Shown here piece by piece: positions 32,304 through 44,855 of a stretch of 64,000 nt of DNA. Numbering within the stretch: position 1 is the first letter of the stretch; every line of letters starts with the position of its first letter. The DNA comes from Odiellus spinosus (taxonomy: Eukaryota > Arthropoda > Arachnida > Opiliones > Phalangiidae): NCBI GenBank assembly GCA_963920705.1, contig OY987226.1, positions 12,092,501 to 12,156,500 on the forward strand, in the 5' to 3' direction. The position numbers and the translations under genes are program-made. The notes below the pieces were generated by a model that ran no database searches, was not told the DNA's origin, and saw nothing but the letters and a program-made list of their open reading frames with translations.

Positions 32304-32794
32304 TGTCCCTGTCCCCAGTAGGATTAGTAACAACATTATTATTGGGCATAGTTCCACATTATTATTATAATTTTTTTTTTTTGTTCTTAAGGTGACATAA
32401 CACCCTGAACTTCAGTACTCTAGGGGGTTAGATAAAATCCCTGGGATAATTTATATTACGTCTGGATGGTTGCGTGAAGCACGTGACCCTCGCCATTCCA
32501 GCAATATCATATGGACGTATGTCCACTATTTAGGCCTCATGTTTAGTTGTTCATATATATTTTTTTTTTTTCTAATTGTTATTGGCGCCATGTATATATA
32601 TGAGTTATTCTGCTGCAGCAAGTTTTTTTTTATTATTATTATTACTCACTTGTTAAGGGATTTCCCTTGTCTGTGACTATTTTGTATGTATATATGTATT
32701 AATAATCCTGGCTATTTGACCTGCTAGCTTATCTTTTCAATATTAGCATAGTTAGTGATCTCATGGGGACATGAGACATTAGGCGGGGGAGAGT
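32304..32794 (+). other. 3' untranslated region and polypurine tract
   Basis: This 491-bp segment between pol and the 3' LTR has no env-like frame. A 69-codon open stretch at 32470-32676 is low-complexity and Phe-rich. It ends in AGGCGGGGGAGAG (32781-32793) directly before the LTR, a typical polypurine tract that primes plus-strand DNA synthesis. Confidence 0.85.
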
Positions 32795-34106
32795 TGTAAC
32801 GAGTGATTTAAGGTATAATCAAAATTAACCCATTATAATTATTAAATTCATAGAAATCTTAAATCTCTCGTTCTCTTAAAATAATATTAGCAGAATACAT
32901 TAGAATAGAATACAGGTTATCTCCTTTTCTTATGCCTGTTTCTAAGCGCTGGCGCTTAGTCCATGCAGGTGTAAGAAGAATCCAAAAATTCAATCGAGGG
33001 TGGGTCAGCGTTGCTAGAGCTCAGCACGTTGACCAACCCCATCATGTAGATATTTCCCCGCTTGCCCCTACTATGATTTACCAACTTCTCTTTCCCTTTT
33101 GCAATAAAAATAAAATAACGTTGCCAGGTTAAACACGTAGCGGGGGGTAGCTTTGAATGCACTTGAATATTCGCGAAATCAATTCTCGGAATGATTATAT
33201 TCCAAAATGAAAAAGTAAAAGGTTCGAAAGTGAGAAATTGGCGCGAAAAAGACACGTGGGCAAGATGACGTAGGTTGACCAGGTGTTGATATGAAAAACT
33301 GGAACGACCAAGAAGATGAGATAGGAATAAGAAAAAAAGGAGATCGAAGAGTTTCTCGATATGTAACTTTGGAGGAAGGTCAAGAAGGTTTTTATGAAAA
33401 CTTAGACCATCTCCCGTAGTACCCTACGATTTGGAACGGGAACCACGCGGACCAAAAATAGTACCATGCCGTCGTCCCAGAACCGAGTCATCTAAGCGGA
33501 CATCTTTATCGTTTCTATCATGATAATGGATCTAAGAAAATCCATCTACCTAAAACCTACGCGATCACATCGCGATAGTTTCTCCCAATTTTGGGATTAA
33601 ATTCAATTCCGTGTTTTTGTGTTTGTGCGCGCACACAGGATCTCCCATCAGGATGAACTCCTCTCTTTCGGAACATATAAGTATCAAGTTAACAATTTCG
33701 ATTAGAAGTTATATTTTGTTAATGGGTTAAGTCTTGATATATGTTGTTAGTGTATTTATTTTGTGTTAGTGTTTTTATTGTGTTAGTGTATTTCATTTTA
33801 TTTTGGTTAGGGATATAAAGGGCAGATATTAGTTAGTATACGTACGTATTAGTTTAGTTGTTAATTTAAGGTTTGTATTAGAAGTGTGATAATTAAATTT
33901 TAGTTTTTGATTTGGCAACGTATAAAAATAGTTTCCATTATTTAAATATAAATTAAATCCCTAGACAACTAACGAGCCAACCAATTATCTTTTCCCACCG
34001 CAAGCCCCAATAGTGAACACTTAGCGGATACCCGGACCATGATATATCTATAGATTAACTTAAATTTTTAGTCAAGGAAAAGAAACCTAGTTAAAATTTC
34101 CTTACA
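32795..34106 (+). repeat. 3' LTR, 1312 bp
   Basis: Same length, ends and sequence as 25490-26801, at a constant offset of 7305. No indel or substitution was found in the segments compared. It is followed directly by the second CTGT of the target duplication. Confidence 0.97.
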
Positions 34107-34143
34107 CTGTCTTGGGTTAATTGGACGAACTTTTTGTGGGACT

Positions 34144-34365
34144 GATTTTATTGGGTTTTGTAGGAATGATTGTCTTGGGTTTTGTAGGAATGATTGTCTT
34201 GGGTTTTGTAGGAATGATTGTCTTGGGTTTTGTAGGAATGATTGTCTTGGGTTTTGTAGGAATGATTGTCTTGGGTTTTGTAGGAATGATTGTCTTGGGT
34301 TTTGTAGGAATGATTGTCTTGGGTTTTGTAGGACCGATTACCTTGGGTTTTGTAGGACTTAAAAA
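34144..34365 (+). repeat. 24-bp minisatellite
   Basis: Seven identical units (ATTGTCTTGGGTTTTGTAGG plus AATG) are bracketed by one diverged unit on each side. The array sits about 35 bp beyond the retrotransposon insertion site. Related degenerate TTGTCTTGG motifs continue to about 34660. The period is divisible by three, so frames on both strands stay open (repeats MIVLGFVG on plus, PTKPKTII on minus), but neither has flanking coding features. Confidence 0.95.
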
Positions 34366-36319
34366 ACACTTTTTAAAACCCTGGCCAACATTTTCCAATG
34401 TGAAAACATCTGGTGTAACTCTGGTGCCATTAGTTTGATTTAGTGTAACACGGGGCAAAAGTGTAGCCAATGTTTTCCCACTGTTGACTTGGGCTCTGAT
34501 TAACTTGGGTTTCTAGATCTGATTGTATTTTGTTTGCCGAACTAATTACATTTGGTTTTGTCGGACTCTTGTCTTGGTTTGGTCAGAATAGTTGCCCTAT
34601 AGTCTCGTATTTTGTCGTGGGTTGAATTTTGTCAGACTGTTGTCTTAGTTTTGTTTTTCAATCTGATTTTCTGATATCTTGCAATTTAAATGTTATGATT
34701 TCCTAGATTTATACTATTATAGTTAAATTCAACTTAAAGATACACTCGCGGTATATGACAATGTATTCAAATTAAGTTCAATTTAGTCTGATAAACTCTA
34801 TATGCTCATCTAGAATTTACGGGCAGAATTTCATTTCGGGATTGTTAAACTAAGAGTGACGGACAGGAGAGTACTATACCAGTTATACGTTGTTCTAAAA
34901 GTTAAGGTGAAGAAGGTAGGGGGTATTTCTAGAACAGGTAAAAACCAACGCGGGGTGGATAGGGAAAAAAAGATAGCTCCTTCCCCACTCAGTGCAGTGC
35001 TTTTAAAGAGAAATAAAAAACGCGGTAATCTTACAAACGACATCATTGGTTCCAGAGACGTAAATTTATACATTTGTGGGCCTCGTCACGCCATCCCGGG
35101 CAACCAGCGACCATTGCGCCTCCCCGCTGTGATCGATGACCTTAAGTCTTAACTTTTCCCCTCCCGCCCGAAAGCCCCGCAAAAACTCGCATTTTTTTTT
35201 GAAACATAACATTTGAGTTCCTTTTTTTTTCTTCAACCTTCTTATTTCTTCCTCGCTTTAATAGACTCTTGTAAATTCTTTTTTTTTTTTTTACGTTTGA
35301 ATTTTTTTTTGTAATCCAAACGACGATTGGTTATGCCGACTCGTTTCTTGCACCACCTCCCCTCATCTTTCGTTTTTCGTACTCCTACGAAAAGTTAATG
35401 AAACTATGTTAGGGGAAGTTAAAAGTAAGATGGTAAGCGAATTGATTAGAAATATTCTATTTAAATGTATTCAATCACTCAGATGGGATGAATTATTCTT
35501 TGTACATGGATTAATGTTGAACGGTTACGAGGTTAAGGGATGGAGTGTGAAACAGGGGTATTAGTATGCACCCTTTCTAGGTTTATATTGTATTAAATCT
35601 TCATCCCAGGACAGTTTTCGTACCAAAACGAATCTCGTATTCGGGTCTCGTAAAAGTCCTCGCTTCTCTTCGGGACTGGGCTTATTCCCCAAATTAAAAG
35701 AAACTCAACAGCAACTTTTTCGTTGTTTTTTTTATTTCTTATAAAAATTCTGTCTCCTCCCTCCGCAATAAGTACCCTTATTTAAACGAAAGAAAAAAAC
35801 AACCTAACCTTAAATTTATTCCATAAAATATTATTTAAATCGGTTTCTTTAGAATATGGTGGTTTTATTTCGGTTCCTACGTATCTAAATGCTTGAAAAA
35901 ATGTGGGGTTTTTCTTTCTTTCGAGTGGGAGTAATTATTTATATCGTATTACGCGCCGAATCGGTAACCTTCACCTACCTGCGTCAACAGCAACACGAAG
36001 TTTATGCAAATTTAGCGGTCGTTGAGGAAATGCGTAATTGATTTGTGTTTATTTTTCTGCATGTGTAAAGAGATGAGTTGTTTATGATAATGGTTTCAAG
36101 TTTTTCGTTTTTCTTAAATTATTTCAAAATTTCTGTTGCGTAACCGAAATGCCTGGTCAAAGGAATATAAACTTACCTTTCTGTTCACGAAACGTTTCAG
36201 GGGACTACTTTTAATTAATATGGAGTTAATCGTAAAATTTTGATGATGTAGAATCTGGGAAATGCTGATTTATGATAATTTCAAAATGAAAGTTGACTTT
36301 TTGGGGCTAAGTACTTTCC

Positions 36320-36500
36320 CAAAAGAGACGGCGTGAAAGTCGCCATATCACCTGTCAGTATATGTTGGCCGGCTATAAAAACCACGTCTATTGTTGTAAA
36401 TATTACCAAATAGGTAAAACCTTTTTGGATTAAAAAGTGAACAAATTGTTAAAAGAGGTCAAAATAATAACATTTTAAATCGTCAATGTTTATTTTTGTT
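36320..36500 (+). repeat. Dispersed interspersed repeat, copy B (diverged)
   Basis: It contains GTGAAAGTCGCCATATCACC and, 25-40 bp later, GGCTATAAAAACCACG, in the same order as copy A at 11725. Downstream similarity fades into AT-rich sequence, so the right edge is approximate. Confidence 0.45.
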
Positions 36501-39500
36501 TGGCATCGTTAAGGAGATTTTATTGTAATTTCTCATGTCTGAATCACTTTGCCCTATCAATGCAAAGTCAGATTGTTATGTATATCGTGAAAAATATTGC
36601 ATTTTTCACTAGTGTAGGGTTTTATAAGTCAGAAATAAGAATTTTAAAGAGTTTGAGTGATGACGATAAATTAAAATACAAATAATTTTGTGAATACCTG
36701 CAAATTACTAAGAGGCATTAAATTATGCTCATATTAAAAAAAAAATTAACTCTAACCATGCCAGCACCATTTATGATGACGTAGAATGTTTCTAACGTTT
36801 GTTTTATAGAATTGTGAACATTTTAAGTTAACGCAAAATTATCATTTTACAAAACATTTTTTATCATTTTTGTGACAATCCTAAAAATGTTGACATAATC
36901 ATTAAACCAATGAAAAATGAACACATCTACAGACATTTCGTTAGATATTTTATAATTAAAACTAAATATATTTGTAGAATTACCACAACCCTTTTTAAGA
37001 CATGAATTTTACAATAATTTTCGTTTGCGGTAAATTTTGGGACAACCCAACATTGTTAACCAGGAACTTTAACCAGTAAAAAAAATCATCGAATCTACAG
37101 TCATTGCGAAAGGGATTTTAAAATTGCAACTAAGTATAAGTGTAGGATTAGCGCAACCCTTTAGAAGATAGATGAATCAACACTATTTAAAACCGACAAA
37201 AAGTTAATCTTGTAACTCGTCGTACTAGCTTCGCGTGACATCACATACATTAAGGGCTCTGAAATTTAGTTTTCAAAAATACACTGATATAGGTCTAGGT
37301 TTTTTTTTTTTTTCCTTTAACGAATTCTTATCTCCCGCACGGCGGTTGTTTTAATTATATCGTTGGAGTAATTGTGGTGTAGTTTTTCCGAGTTTATTTC
37401 GACGTCCTCTCACGAGTGCTTCTCGGCGCGCAACCCCGCCCTTTCGAAGAATGAAGTATTTCTCCGAGCTTGTAGTATTGTGTAATGTCTCTTTTCGAAG
37501 TCGACTCGCTCTTCTTTCTCTTCCCTCTCTCTATCTCTCTCTCTCTCTCTCTTTATTTCTTACTAGCTGCTCTCGTTCCCTCGAGGAAATTGTTATTAAT
37601 GGTATCTTAGTAATTAGTTTTTCATCTTTGAGAACTCTGGACTAGATTGGTTGGTTGGCTGGCTGCCTAGAGTAATTTCTTGGTTTTACTCCATTATCTC
37701 TGTATATGAGACAAGCATCACCGGGTTGCAAGGGTTATTTCCAGTATTTTCTTAAGTTATTTTAGTTTTTTTTCTCTTTTTTCTTTTTTTTTTTTTCGAG
37801 TTGTCCTTTAAAAGGATAATGAAGACGATAAATATGTCATTTTTAATCGATTAATTAGGTTTTTTAAATAATTTTACCCGTATTATAGCTCCTGAAAAGT
37901 TTCTTGATGTTTAAAAATTTTGTTTTTCTTACTATTACTCATTTTTTCTTGGTTGACACATTTTTAAGGATACACTAAAATTATATCAATATATATAATT
38001 TAACATGTACGTCTTTCTGTCGGTCGATAATGGCAAAGTTTAAGTGAAGGAAAACATGATTTCGAACAGCTTTGGTACCTATCAAGGGTAATTTTGTAAA
38101 AAACCTAAAACAAAGTAAAGAGGCGGACGTTCAGTATTAAAAATTATCATTATTCTATTATTAAAATATATAAATTTTAAAGTTGGTTATTTTTTACTGG
38201 AAATTGTTAATATCACGTGTATTTATCAATCGTTAAGTCTTTTTTTAAATGCTGTGCAATTTCCATTTGGTTTACTTAAGAGATAGGTGACAGTAATGCT
38301 GGGTAGAAACACTGATACAAATGTTTTGAATTTCTTCAATTAATTAATGAACTTCTAAAAAAAATTTACGAGCCACAATTTAAAAATTAAAAGGACACCC
38401 ACGTGTTTTAAGATTTCTCTTCGATTACAGCTGATTCTTGATATATATAAAAATCTCACTTTGATCTACTTGCCTATCGGCCGCGTTGAAGAGATAACAC
38501 GCTTAGATAAGGTATAGTGTTATCTTTAACATAATCGCACTCTTCAATCTCACTCTTCAATTTATTTTCGCGACGCTCAGTCATTGTTTAATTGTCGGTA
38601 CCTTTTTAGAAGTATTCTCCGGACCTTATAACCAGTTTATTGTTAATCTATAATAATGTTAATTATATTTCAAGTTATATTAATTTAAAGTTCAAAGTTC
38701 AAAGTTCTAAGTTGTGTTGCATCAAATTCCGTCTGAATATCCTGAAATTTATACTATATACATTTGGTGAGTTTTAATATTAATGTTTTTAGTAGGGGTG
38801 TGCTGATAGCCTAATACTGATGGCTATGGGTAATTAGAATTGTTTCTTATCGGGTATATCAGGGTGGGTAAAAGAATGCTTTCGGGTATTCGCGGGTAAT
38901 TAGATAAATCCAAAACGGTTGATGGGTACAAATTGGGTTTTAAAAGTCTCAACGAATAGTGAAGAATACCTATCGCTAAGGGAGATTGCAATTGTTTGCA
39001 TATATTAGACGAAATTATACCTGGCTCTCGAATGTTTTAAATAAATTAGTAAATAATTGTAAAACATTTTTCTCTTTGATTCATTAAGTTTGGTTAAACT
39101 GTGGTTTTGATTATGGTTTTCCTGAGAAAAATAAGAAGTCCAACATTGATAAAAATGACAAAATCAGGTTTTCCTTTTCGTTTGAGCATATATTCATTTT
39201 GCCAAAACATTTTCAACATTTATTTTCTTCCAAATCAAACTGAAGCATTGTCACAATGGTTCTGCTTACATAAAGACCACAAAAGAAATTATTATGTTTC
39301 GTAATAACTTAGTTTAAAATATTAAAAACTAATATCAAACATGATGAAAAAATTAAGGTAATCTTAAAATTTGTTATTGAATGAAAGTTTTACTGCTCGA
39401 AAACCATTAAACATATTTGTAGCACAAGACGAATTACTTGTAGAGTAAAACAGACATTTATATTAAAGGTGTTACAACTATACGAGGAAATGAAGGGCTA

Positions 39501-41344
39501 TAATATAAGAATTATGTATAAAATATGGCAATATAATCGACCCTTCAGGCCTAGAAAAGACTTCGCCATGGCTACACGCGAACATGTGCCAGCGATACTA
39601 TACACGATGTAGGGAGAGATGAGTTGCGAAAGAGGTTGTACCATCCATTTAGGCCTAAGAACGGCACGGGCCATAGTATTATATATATTTGGACAGGACC
39701 CTCCGCCGAAAGAGACGGACATCGCCGAGGAGCAAACTTGACAGATGATCTTCAAGCTCCCGAGCGAAATTTGCTACATACACATACACACACATAGACT
39801 TGAGAGAATCTACGAGACTCCCAGAATGCATCTGCATGATTACGCATTACCTATTCATAAGCCGAAACCACTCGCCAAATCCCTAGCTGTCTATTGTCTA
39901 TCCACTTTACCGCGTTGAATAGAGTCTTAAACCATTCCAAAGTAACGCTTAACGTTTACGGGTCGTCACTTGAAAGCAAAACACAAGCAACTCGTGCGAC
40001 CGACATCACTTAACACTAAGGCAAGTCGTTTGTTTTAAATTTAGACTCGATTACAATTGTTTTAAATTTTCAAATTTGAAATTACAAATTTTCTGCATTT
40101 TTCAATGGCAGTAATTTTATTGGTTGTTGGACGACGTTTTTGGTTTTCATATTAGTCTAAATCTACGATATTTGGTTACTTCCAAATTTGTAGATTAATT
40201 TAATTTAATTTATCGAATTTAATCTTTAATTCAATTGTGTTATTAATTTATTAAGTGATGTTTGTTTTGTACTGGTATACCATCCTGTAAAGGCTACGCA
40301 TCTCTGCATTCTATTGCGCGCGAAATAACAATATTATTATCATTATCACAAGACCCTAATTAATCATTAACTATCAATATGGCTAAAAAGTTTTTAATTG
40401 TTTAAAATCTTGTTCTATTTAATTTTGGAATAAGTTTAAGCAGATAAATAATTTATGTTAATTTATAAATTTAATGGCAACATCATCGTAATATCTATAG
40501 GGTTATATAAAGTTGCTTAGTTCTTACATTGAAGTAAGTTTTATCGGCAAATCCCCCATATTTTACTTAATTCGGAGTTGCATGCTGGACAAACGTCATA
40601 GTTTATCACGAAACGAAACTGAATAGAGTGGAAAGTAGAATTCAATACAATTTTATCGATGCATGTTTATTCTTCTTTTCATAATATTCCAGTATTCGTT
40701 TCCTATTTGTGAAAATAAGGTAATGTTTCTCCTAAAACCATGTACAACCGCAAAATTATCCCGCGAGTCATCCTTGTAATATAAATGAAAGGGAATGAAG
40801 AAAAGTTAACGAAACATTCTATTTGCGCTTTGAAATATTACCGTCGAAACCTTCCACTCTATTCACGTTCGTTCCGTGGACAAACTTGTACGGTAGTCTT
40901 AGAAAAACAAGGTTCTTTTGACAACCGCCTGGGATCCACGAGGTCTACAGGCTTCAAGTTTCTTTTGCTAGGTATCAAATATGTAAAGAGAACATATGCT
41001 CTTTTAGAATATATAAGACCCGTTAATTATTAACAGTTTTTTTGGATATTTTTTTTTTATTCTCGCGTCTAAAACTTCATATTTTATTAACGTTGAACTT
41101 TTTTCCACTCCATCCTATTTTGAAAACGGTTTAGAGTAATTAGTTTCTGCATGGTAGCGTATTTTGATCTCCGTGAGGTTTTTCCATATATGATACGTGC
41201 GTGTGTGCCCTTAAAACAATGAATAATACAATACCTGAAAGGTTTATATTTCTTTTAAAGCTTTTTTTTAATATGACAGGTTGTGGTTAAGTTCGAATTG
41301 GTTTGCGGTTAAGGGTTCACGCTATTTAAAGTGAGGTTATCACG

Positions 41345-41600
41345 AATTTTTCACGAATACCAAATGGAATATGAGTAATGTTTTCAGAAAGATCGTTAAA
41401 AAAAGATATGTATGTCTTGGGAAAAATTAATATTTAATAATTGCCATCTTAGAATTTTTCTTAAAACAAAAGATTTCCAGCAATACTACGTCATCTTTAT
41501 GGTATCGTGGCTATTATAGAACCTACTTTTTATTCTCGCGGGGTTTCGTGACGTTATATGGTCTCTTTCACAGGGTTACTTTCGTGGAAGTACTAATTAA
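41345..41600 (-). repeat. Dispersed interspersed repeat, copy C
   Basis: Read on the minus strand it contains TGTGAAAGAGACCATATAAC, then TTCTATAATAGCCACGATA, then an AT-rich body ending ATTCCATTTGGTATTCGTG. This parallels copy A block by block. The order and spacing make common ancestry likely. Confidence 0.55.
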
Positions 41601-41848
41601 TCCAGAATGTTCCACCTTTGATTTGAAACATCGTTAGTTACGTTACAAAATTACATTGATCAGTAAATTAGTTAAATTTAATGTATAATTTTTCACAAGG
41701 ATTTGAGAAACTATTGCGTGAACGGTCACTTTTTACCACCCCAGGTTTTTTGTGCGAAAAAAAGGTGGTGCGCGCAAGTAGCATATCCTTCAATATAGGA
41801 ATATTTAACAATGAACACCTATCTTAATTAATACAGATAAATAACAAA

Positions 41849-42018
41849 ACCTGGTATTCATAAGAGTCCTCTAACGGAAACAACAAAAGAAGGAACTAAC
41901 AAAATCTAGTGCGTGGAATTACTATTGATAAAGAATGAACGCAAAAATACATGTGGTTTGCTAGATCCTACTTTGGCCCTCACTGTTTGCAGTTGGAGAA
42001 CCCTTATGAACGCCAGGT
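41849..42018. mobile_element. 170-bp inverted-repeat MITE, ACCTGGYRTTCATAAG ends
   Basis: The left end ACCTGGTATTCATAAGAG and the inverted right end ACCTGGCGTTCATAAGGG match closely for about 30 bp. The interior has no open frame. The same terminal sequence recurs as a left end at 63964-64000 and as a right end near 62283-62315, so this is a multicopy family. No clear target duplication is seen. Confidence 0.75.
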
Positions 42019-42814
42019 CCATTGTTAATATCCCTGGGTTCATTTAGGCTTAGCGTTCGTGTGTTAAAACAATATATAGATGAAATACAGGAGACGATGA
42101 ATCTTATCTCAATTCTCCATTAATTATTAATCCTTTCTATGATTCCACCAACTTTTATTTCTTAAATCTACAGTTGCAAGAACCGAACAACTATATAACC
42201 ACGCGCGACGCGAGTAAAAACCGTTTTCAATATCAGATATTTCATACATTATGTATATCTCTAGAACCTCGCTCATAACCTAAGTGACGTTATAATAGTG
42301 AACCCGCGCGGAAGCGCTCTAGCTTGTATAGCGGCTCTAGAGCTCGTCTCTCGACTGGCATTCTATATTTCAGCAATTAAGTAATTGCTAGAGGAACTCG
42401 GTCGACGTTTCCCCCCGCCAAGTTAGGCCTGAAATACGTAGGCAAAGGGGAACAACTAGCTTAACGCGAGGGTCCGGGTGGTTCGAACGCGAACCGCTCG
42501 CGCTCTTAGGGCAATTGAAAGTGATCGTTTTAAGGGCGGCCCGCTCAAAAGGCATCTTCCGCGTATCACAAAATGGTACAGCTATAGCTAAGCCTAAAGG
42601 GGGTAGAAGGGAAAGGGGAAGGCAGGGTGGAAAGGCGTCCGTTAGGAACCTAGATGCGCGATCTAATTACAGAGCGAACCATACCCGATTATGGGACGTC
42701 ACTCAACGTGTACCGAGCTAGGGTGTACCGCCAAAATCACCCTGAGCTTCGAATCAAACGCGTTGCGCTCCGCGATAATGTTAACGTTTATGAAAGTAGA
42801 TTTTTCATTTTATC

Positions 42815-42985
42815 AGAGGACAGATTTTTCACGAAAACGTAATGCCGTATGAATAGCAATTTCGGAAAGAACGTTAAAAAAAATCATTAACATTTATATA
42901 TGAATATGTCACGGATAATATCGAATCTTGAAAGTACTTCTTCGTACAGAATGTCATGCATTTACGATGACTTAACTTAGCAAAT
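42815..42985 (-). repeat. Dispersed interspersed repeat, copy D (partial)
   Basis: TTTTTCACGAAAACGTAATG, then GGAAAGAACGTTAAAAAAAAT, parallels 41347-41405 (TTTTTCACGAATACCAAATG, then AGAAAGATCGTTAAAAAAAG). Similarity is clear over about 60 bp and weak beyond. It lies 1.4 kb from copy C in the same orientation. Confidence 0.45.
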
Positions 42986-44807
42986 TAACGGGACTGGTTG
43001 GGATAGAAGTTACAGCTTATTCACGAGTTGATGGCCTATATTGTAGAATCCTTTCATTTTAAACTTATCGTGAATCACGAATAAATGTTGACAGCATCAT
43101 GTTAATAGTATTTTTTTTAATTAGGGATACATAATCAATTTATAGTAATTATAATTAGTTTAATAAATGGGAAAAGAAAGCATATCACTTATTGTAGCCC
43201 CATATCAAATACAAAATCAATGTAAAAGACAAATATTAATTTATCGATTTATCAAAACCTTTTTAGACCTAAATACAGTAGATTGGAAATTCGGGTCGTA
43301 CTTGGAGCGAGTTCGGTTGCGTGATAACATTGGTTAAGTACATTTTTGTTGTAAATATTTAAAATAATTTAATTTAAAAAGACTGATACTACAATTAATT
43401 TCATACGGTTTCAACCTCAAAACTTTAATTTCCAAGAATCCTTTAGAACAGGCACGCTCCATTTCAATCTGACGTATATAGTACTGTTAACGTTAGCTTG
43501 AAGTATCCACGTATATTTCAAACGCGCTGGTTTAATTTTGTTTACTGATTTTGATGATACCACTTCGTTCCAACGTAAAATGAACATTGTTTGCGCAGCC
43601 GATCTCTATATGTATAAGGGTGTACTCGATATGTGGCTGGCATGAGCCTGCCTGCCAAGAATGGCATATAAGTGAAACCCGCTCATTTCCTCCTCTTCTT
43701 CTTCTTCTTCACCGGGGACGGACTCAGTTCGGTCGACAAAAAAAGTTTTTTTCGCTTCCCATCGGGAATTAAAACTACGTATAAAACGCCCCGTTATAAA
43801 CGCTAAATTAGAGTAGGGGTGGGCTAACAATAATAGCTAAAACCCCGCGCCCGAGCTTATACCTTTCCACAAAGCTTTTACGTTCGAAGCTTTGATATAA
43901 GTACTAGAGGGTTTACTTTAGAAAATCACCTTTAATTTGTTTTTGTTCTTCGTCTCAAAGTTTCCGGATTATATAGACAAAAGTTTTAACAAGCACCCTG
44001 TCAAAGTTTTAGACGCGCGGGCTATATAGCTTGGCCTATCTGTTTTTAATCCATCAAAAAGTTTTCTTTCAAGCCAGTGCATGCCGTGATGCGTCGTATA
44101 TACTTTAAATCCTATTTGTTTTAAAATTTTAGCTCTTTTTATTTTTCTCAATATTATATATACGCGTATATGCAGTGTTGTTTTGATTGATTTTATATTG
44201 ATTGGATTATCAGGGTTTAGAGAAAGAGCTAGGATTACTTGGAATGACAATTTTTGGGTCTTATAGAAGAATTGTTAAACTCAACAAGCCTCTGAAAAAT
44301 AAAATAGAACTTTTGTCGTATATGCAAGGGTAGATATAATTTTATTATCAAGACTCGAAATTCATCATCAATATATATAATTATCTGTGTACGTCTGGCA
44401 GGCGGGAACGCTGAAGTTTATACCAAACGATAGCAAAATGAGAAAAGCTGTAGCGAATTGATACTCAATGTTAAACTTCATTGGAAAAAAAGTAATCCGT
44501 GCAAATTCCCCTTAAATATAGAATCGATAATTTTATTTCAAACGCTTGGATTTAATTAAACAAAAATATTTTAAATCGATGCCCCGTGAAATTTGTTGGG
44601 TTTCTATTCAAAGTAAGGTTTTAAATAGGTAATTACACGGTAACTTGCCAGGGAAGTGGTAATTTGAGTGTTTTTTGGTAATTAATAGATTTCGATAAAT
44701 ACACCGGTTGAGAAAACGTCAGCTGACGTTTTCTCCTGAAGCAGTAAAGACCCCATTTAAGGATGACAATTTCTGCAGTTACAAATGCACATTCGCGTGA
44801 AAAAGAT

Positions 44808-44855
44808 TTTGGGCCACGTGCGGGATTTGAACCCACAACCTTCCGCTTACAGGTG
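44808..44855 (-). pseudogene. tRNA-like 3' fragment (B-box only)
   Basis: On the minus strand GGGTTCAAATCCC (complement of 44821-44833) is a textbook T-arm/B-box. It is preceded by CTGTAAGCGGAAGGTTGT, which resembles an anticodon-loop segment with TGT. The 5' half does not pair and no A-box is seen at the right distance. It is therefore a tRNA relic or SINE fragment rather than a functional tRNA. Confidence 0.35.

Larger units (their letters stand above)
25490..34106 (+). mobile_element. Complete Ty3/gypsy LTR retrotransposon
   Basis: An 8617-bp element with 1312-bp LTRs (TG...CA ends), flanked by a 4-bp direct repeat CTGT (25486-25489 and 34107-34110). Order: LTR, leader with primer-binding site, gag, pol (protease, reverse transcriptase, RNase H, integrase), 3' untranslated region with polypurine tract, LTR. 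Integrase lies after RNase H, which defines the Ty3/gypsy order. There is no env-like frame between pol and the 3' LTR. Both frames are intact and the LTRs are indistinguishable by eye, so this is a recent and possibly still active insertion. It landed at the left edge of a T/G-rich repeat region. Confidence 0.97.
34366..41848. other. Long AT-rich non-coding stretch
   Basis: No gene was recognised. It holds degenerate T/G-rich repeats to about 34700, a moderately GC-rich patch at 35060-35170, a dispersed-repeat copy near 36320, and a CT microsatellite. A small hairpin at about 38489-38525 has inverted AGATAACAC / GTGTTATCT. A patch at 39530-39760 is richer in CpG and open on the minus strand for 85 codons without family resemblance. 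Copy C of the dispersed repeat lies at 41345-41600. Confidence 0.45.

Noticed and set aside
32470..32676. A possible env-like frame after pol
   Set aside because: It is only 69 codons, Phe/Ile-rich low-complexity, with no surface or transmembrane glycoprotein features.
34117..34470. Open frames through the 24-bp array (MIVLGFVG on plus, PTKPKTII on minus)
   Set aside because: The period is a multiple of three, so frames stay open automatically. The frames have no ATG context, no signal region and no flanking coding sequence.
39498..39755. An 85-codon minus-strand frame with several Cys
   Set aside because: The Cys spacing fits no zinc-finger or disulfide family, and the start is in AT-rich sequence with no splice signals.
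44808..44855. A functional tRNA gene on the minus strand
   Set aside because: Only the T-arm is convincing. The anticodon stem and the 5' half do not pair and no A-box is present.
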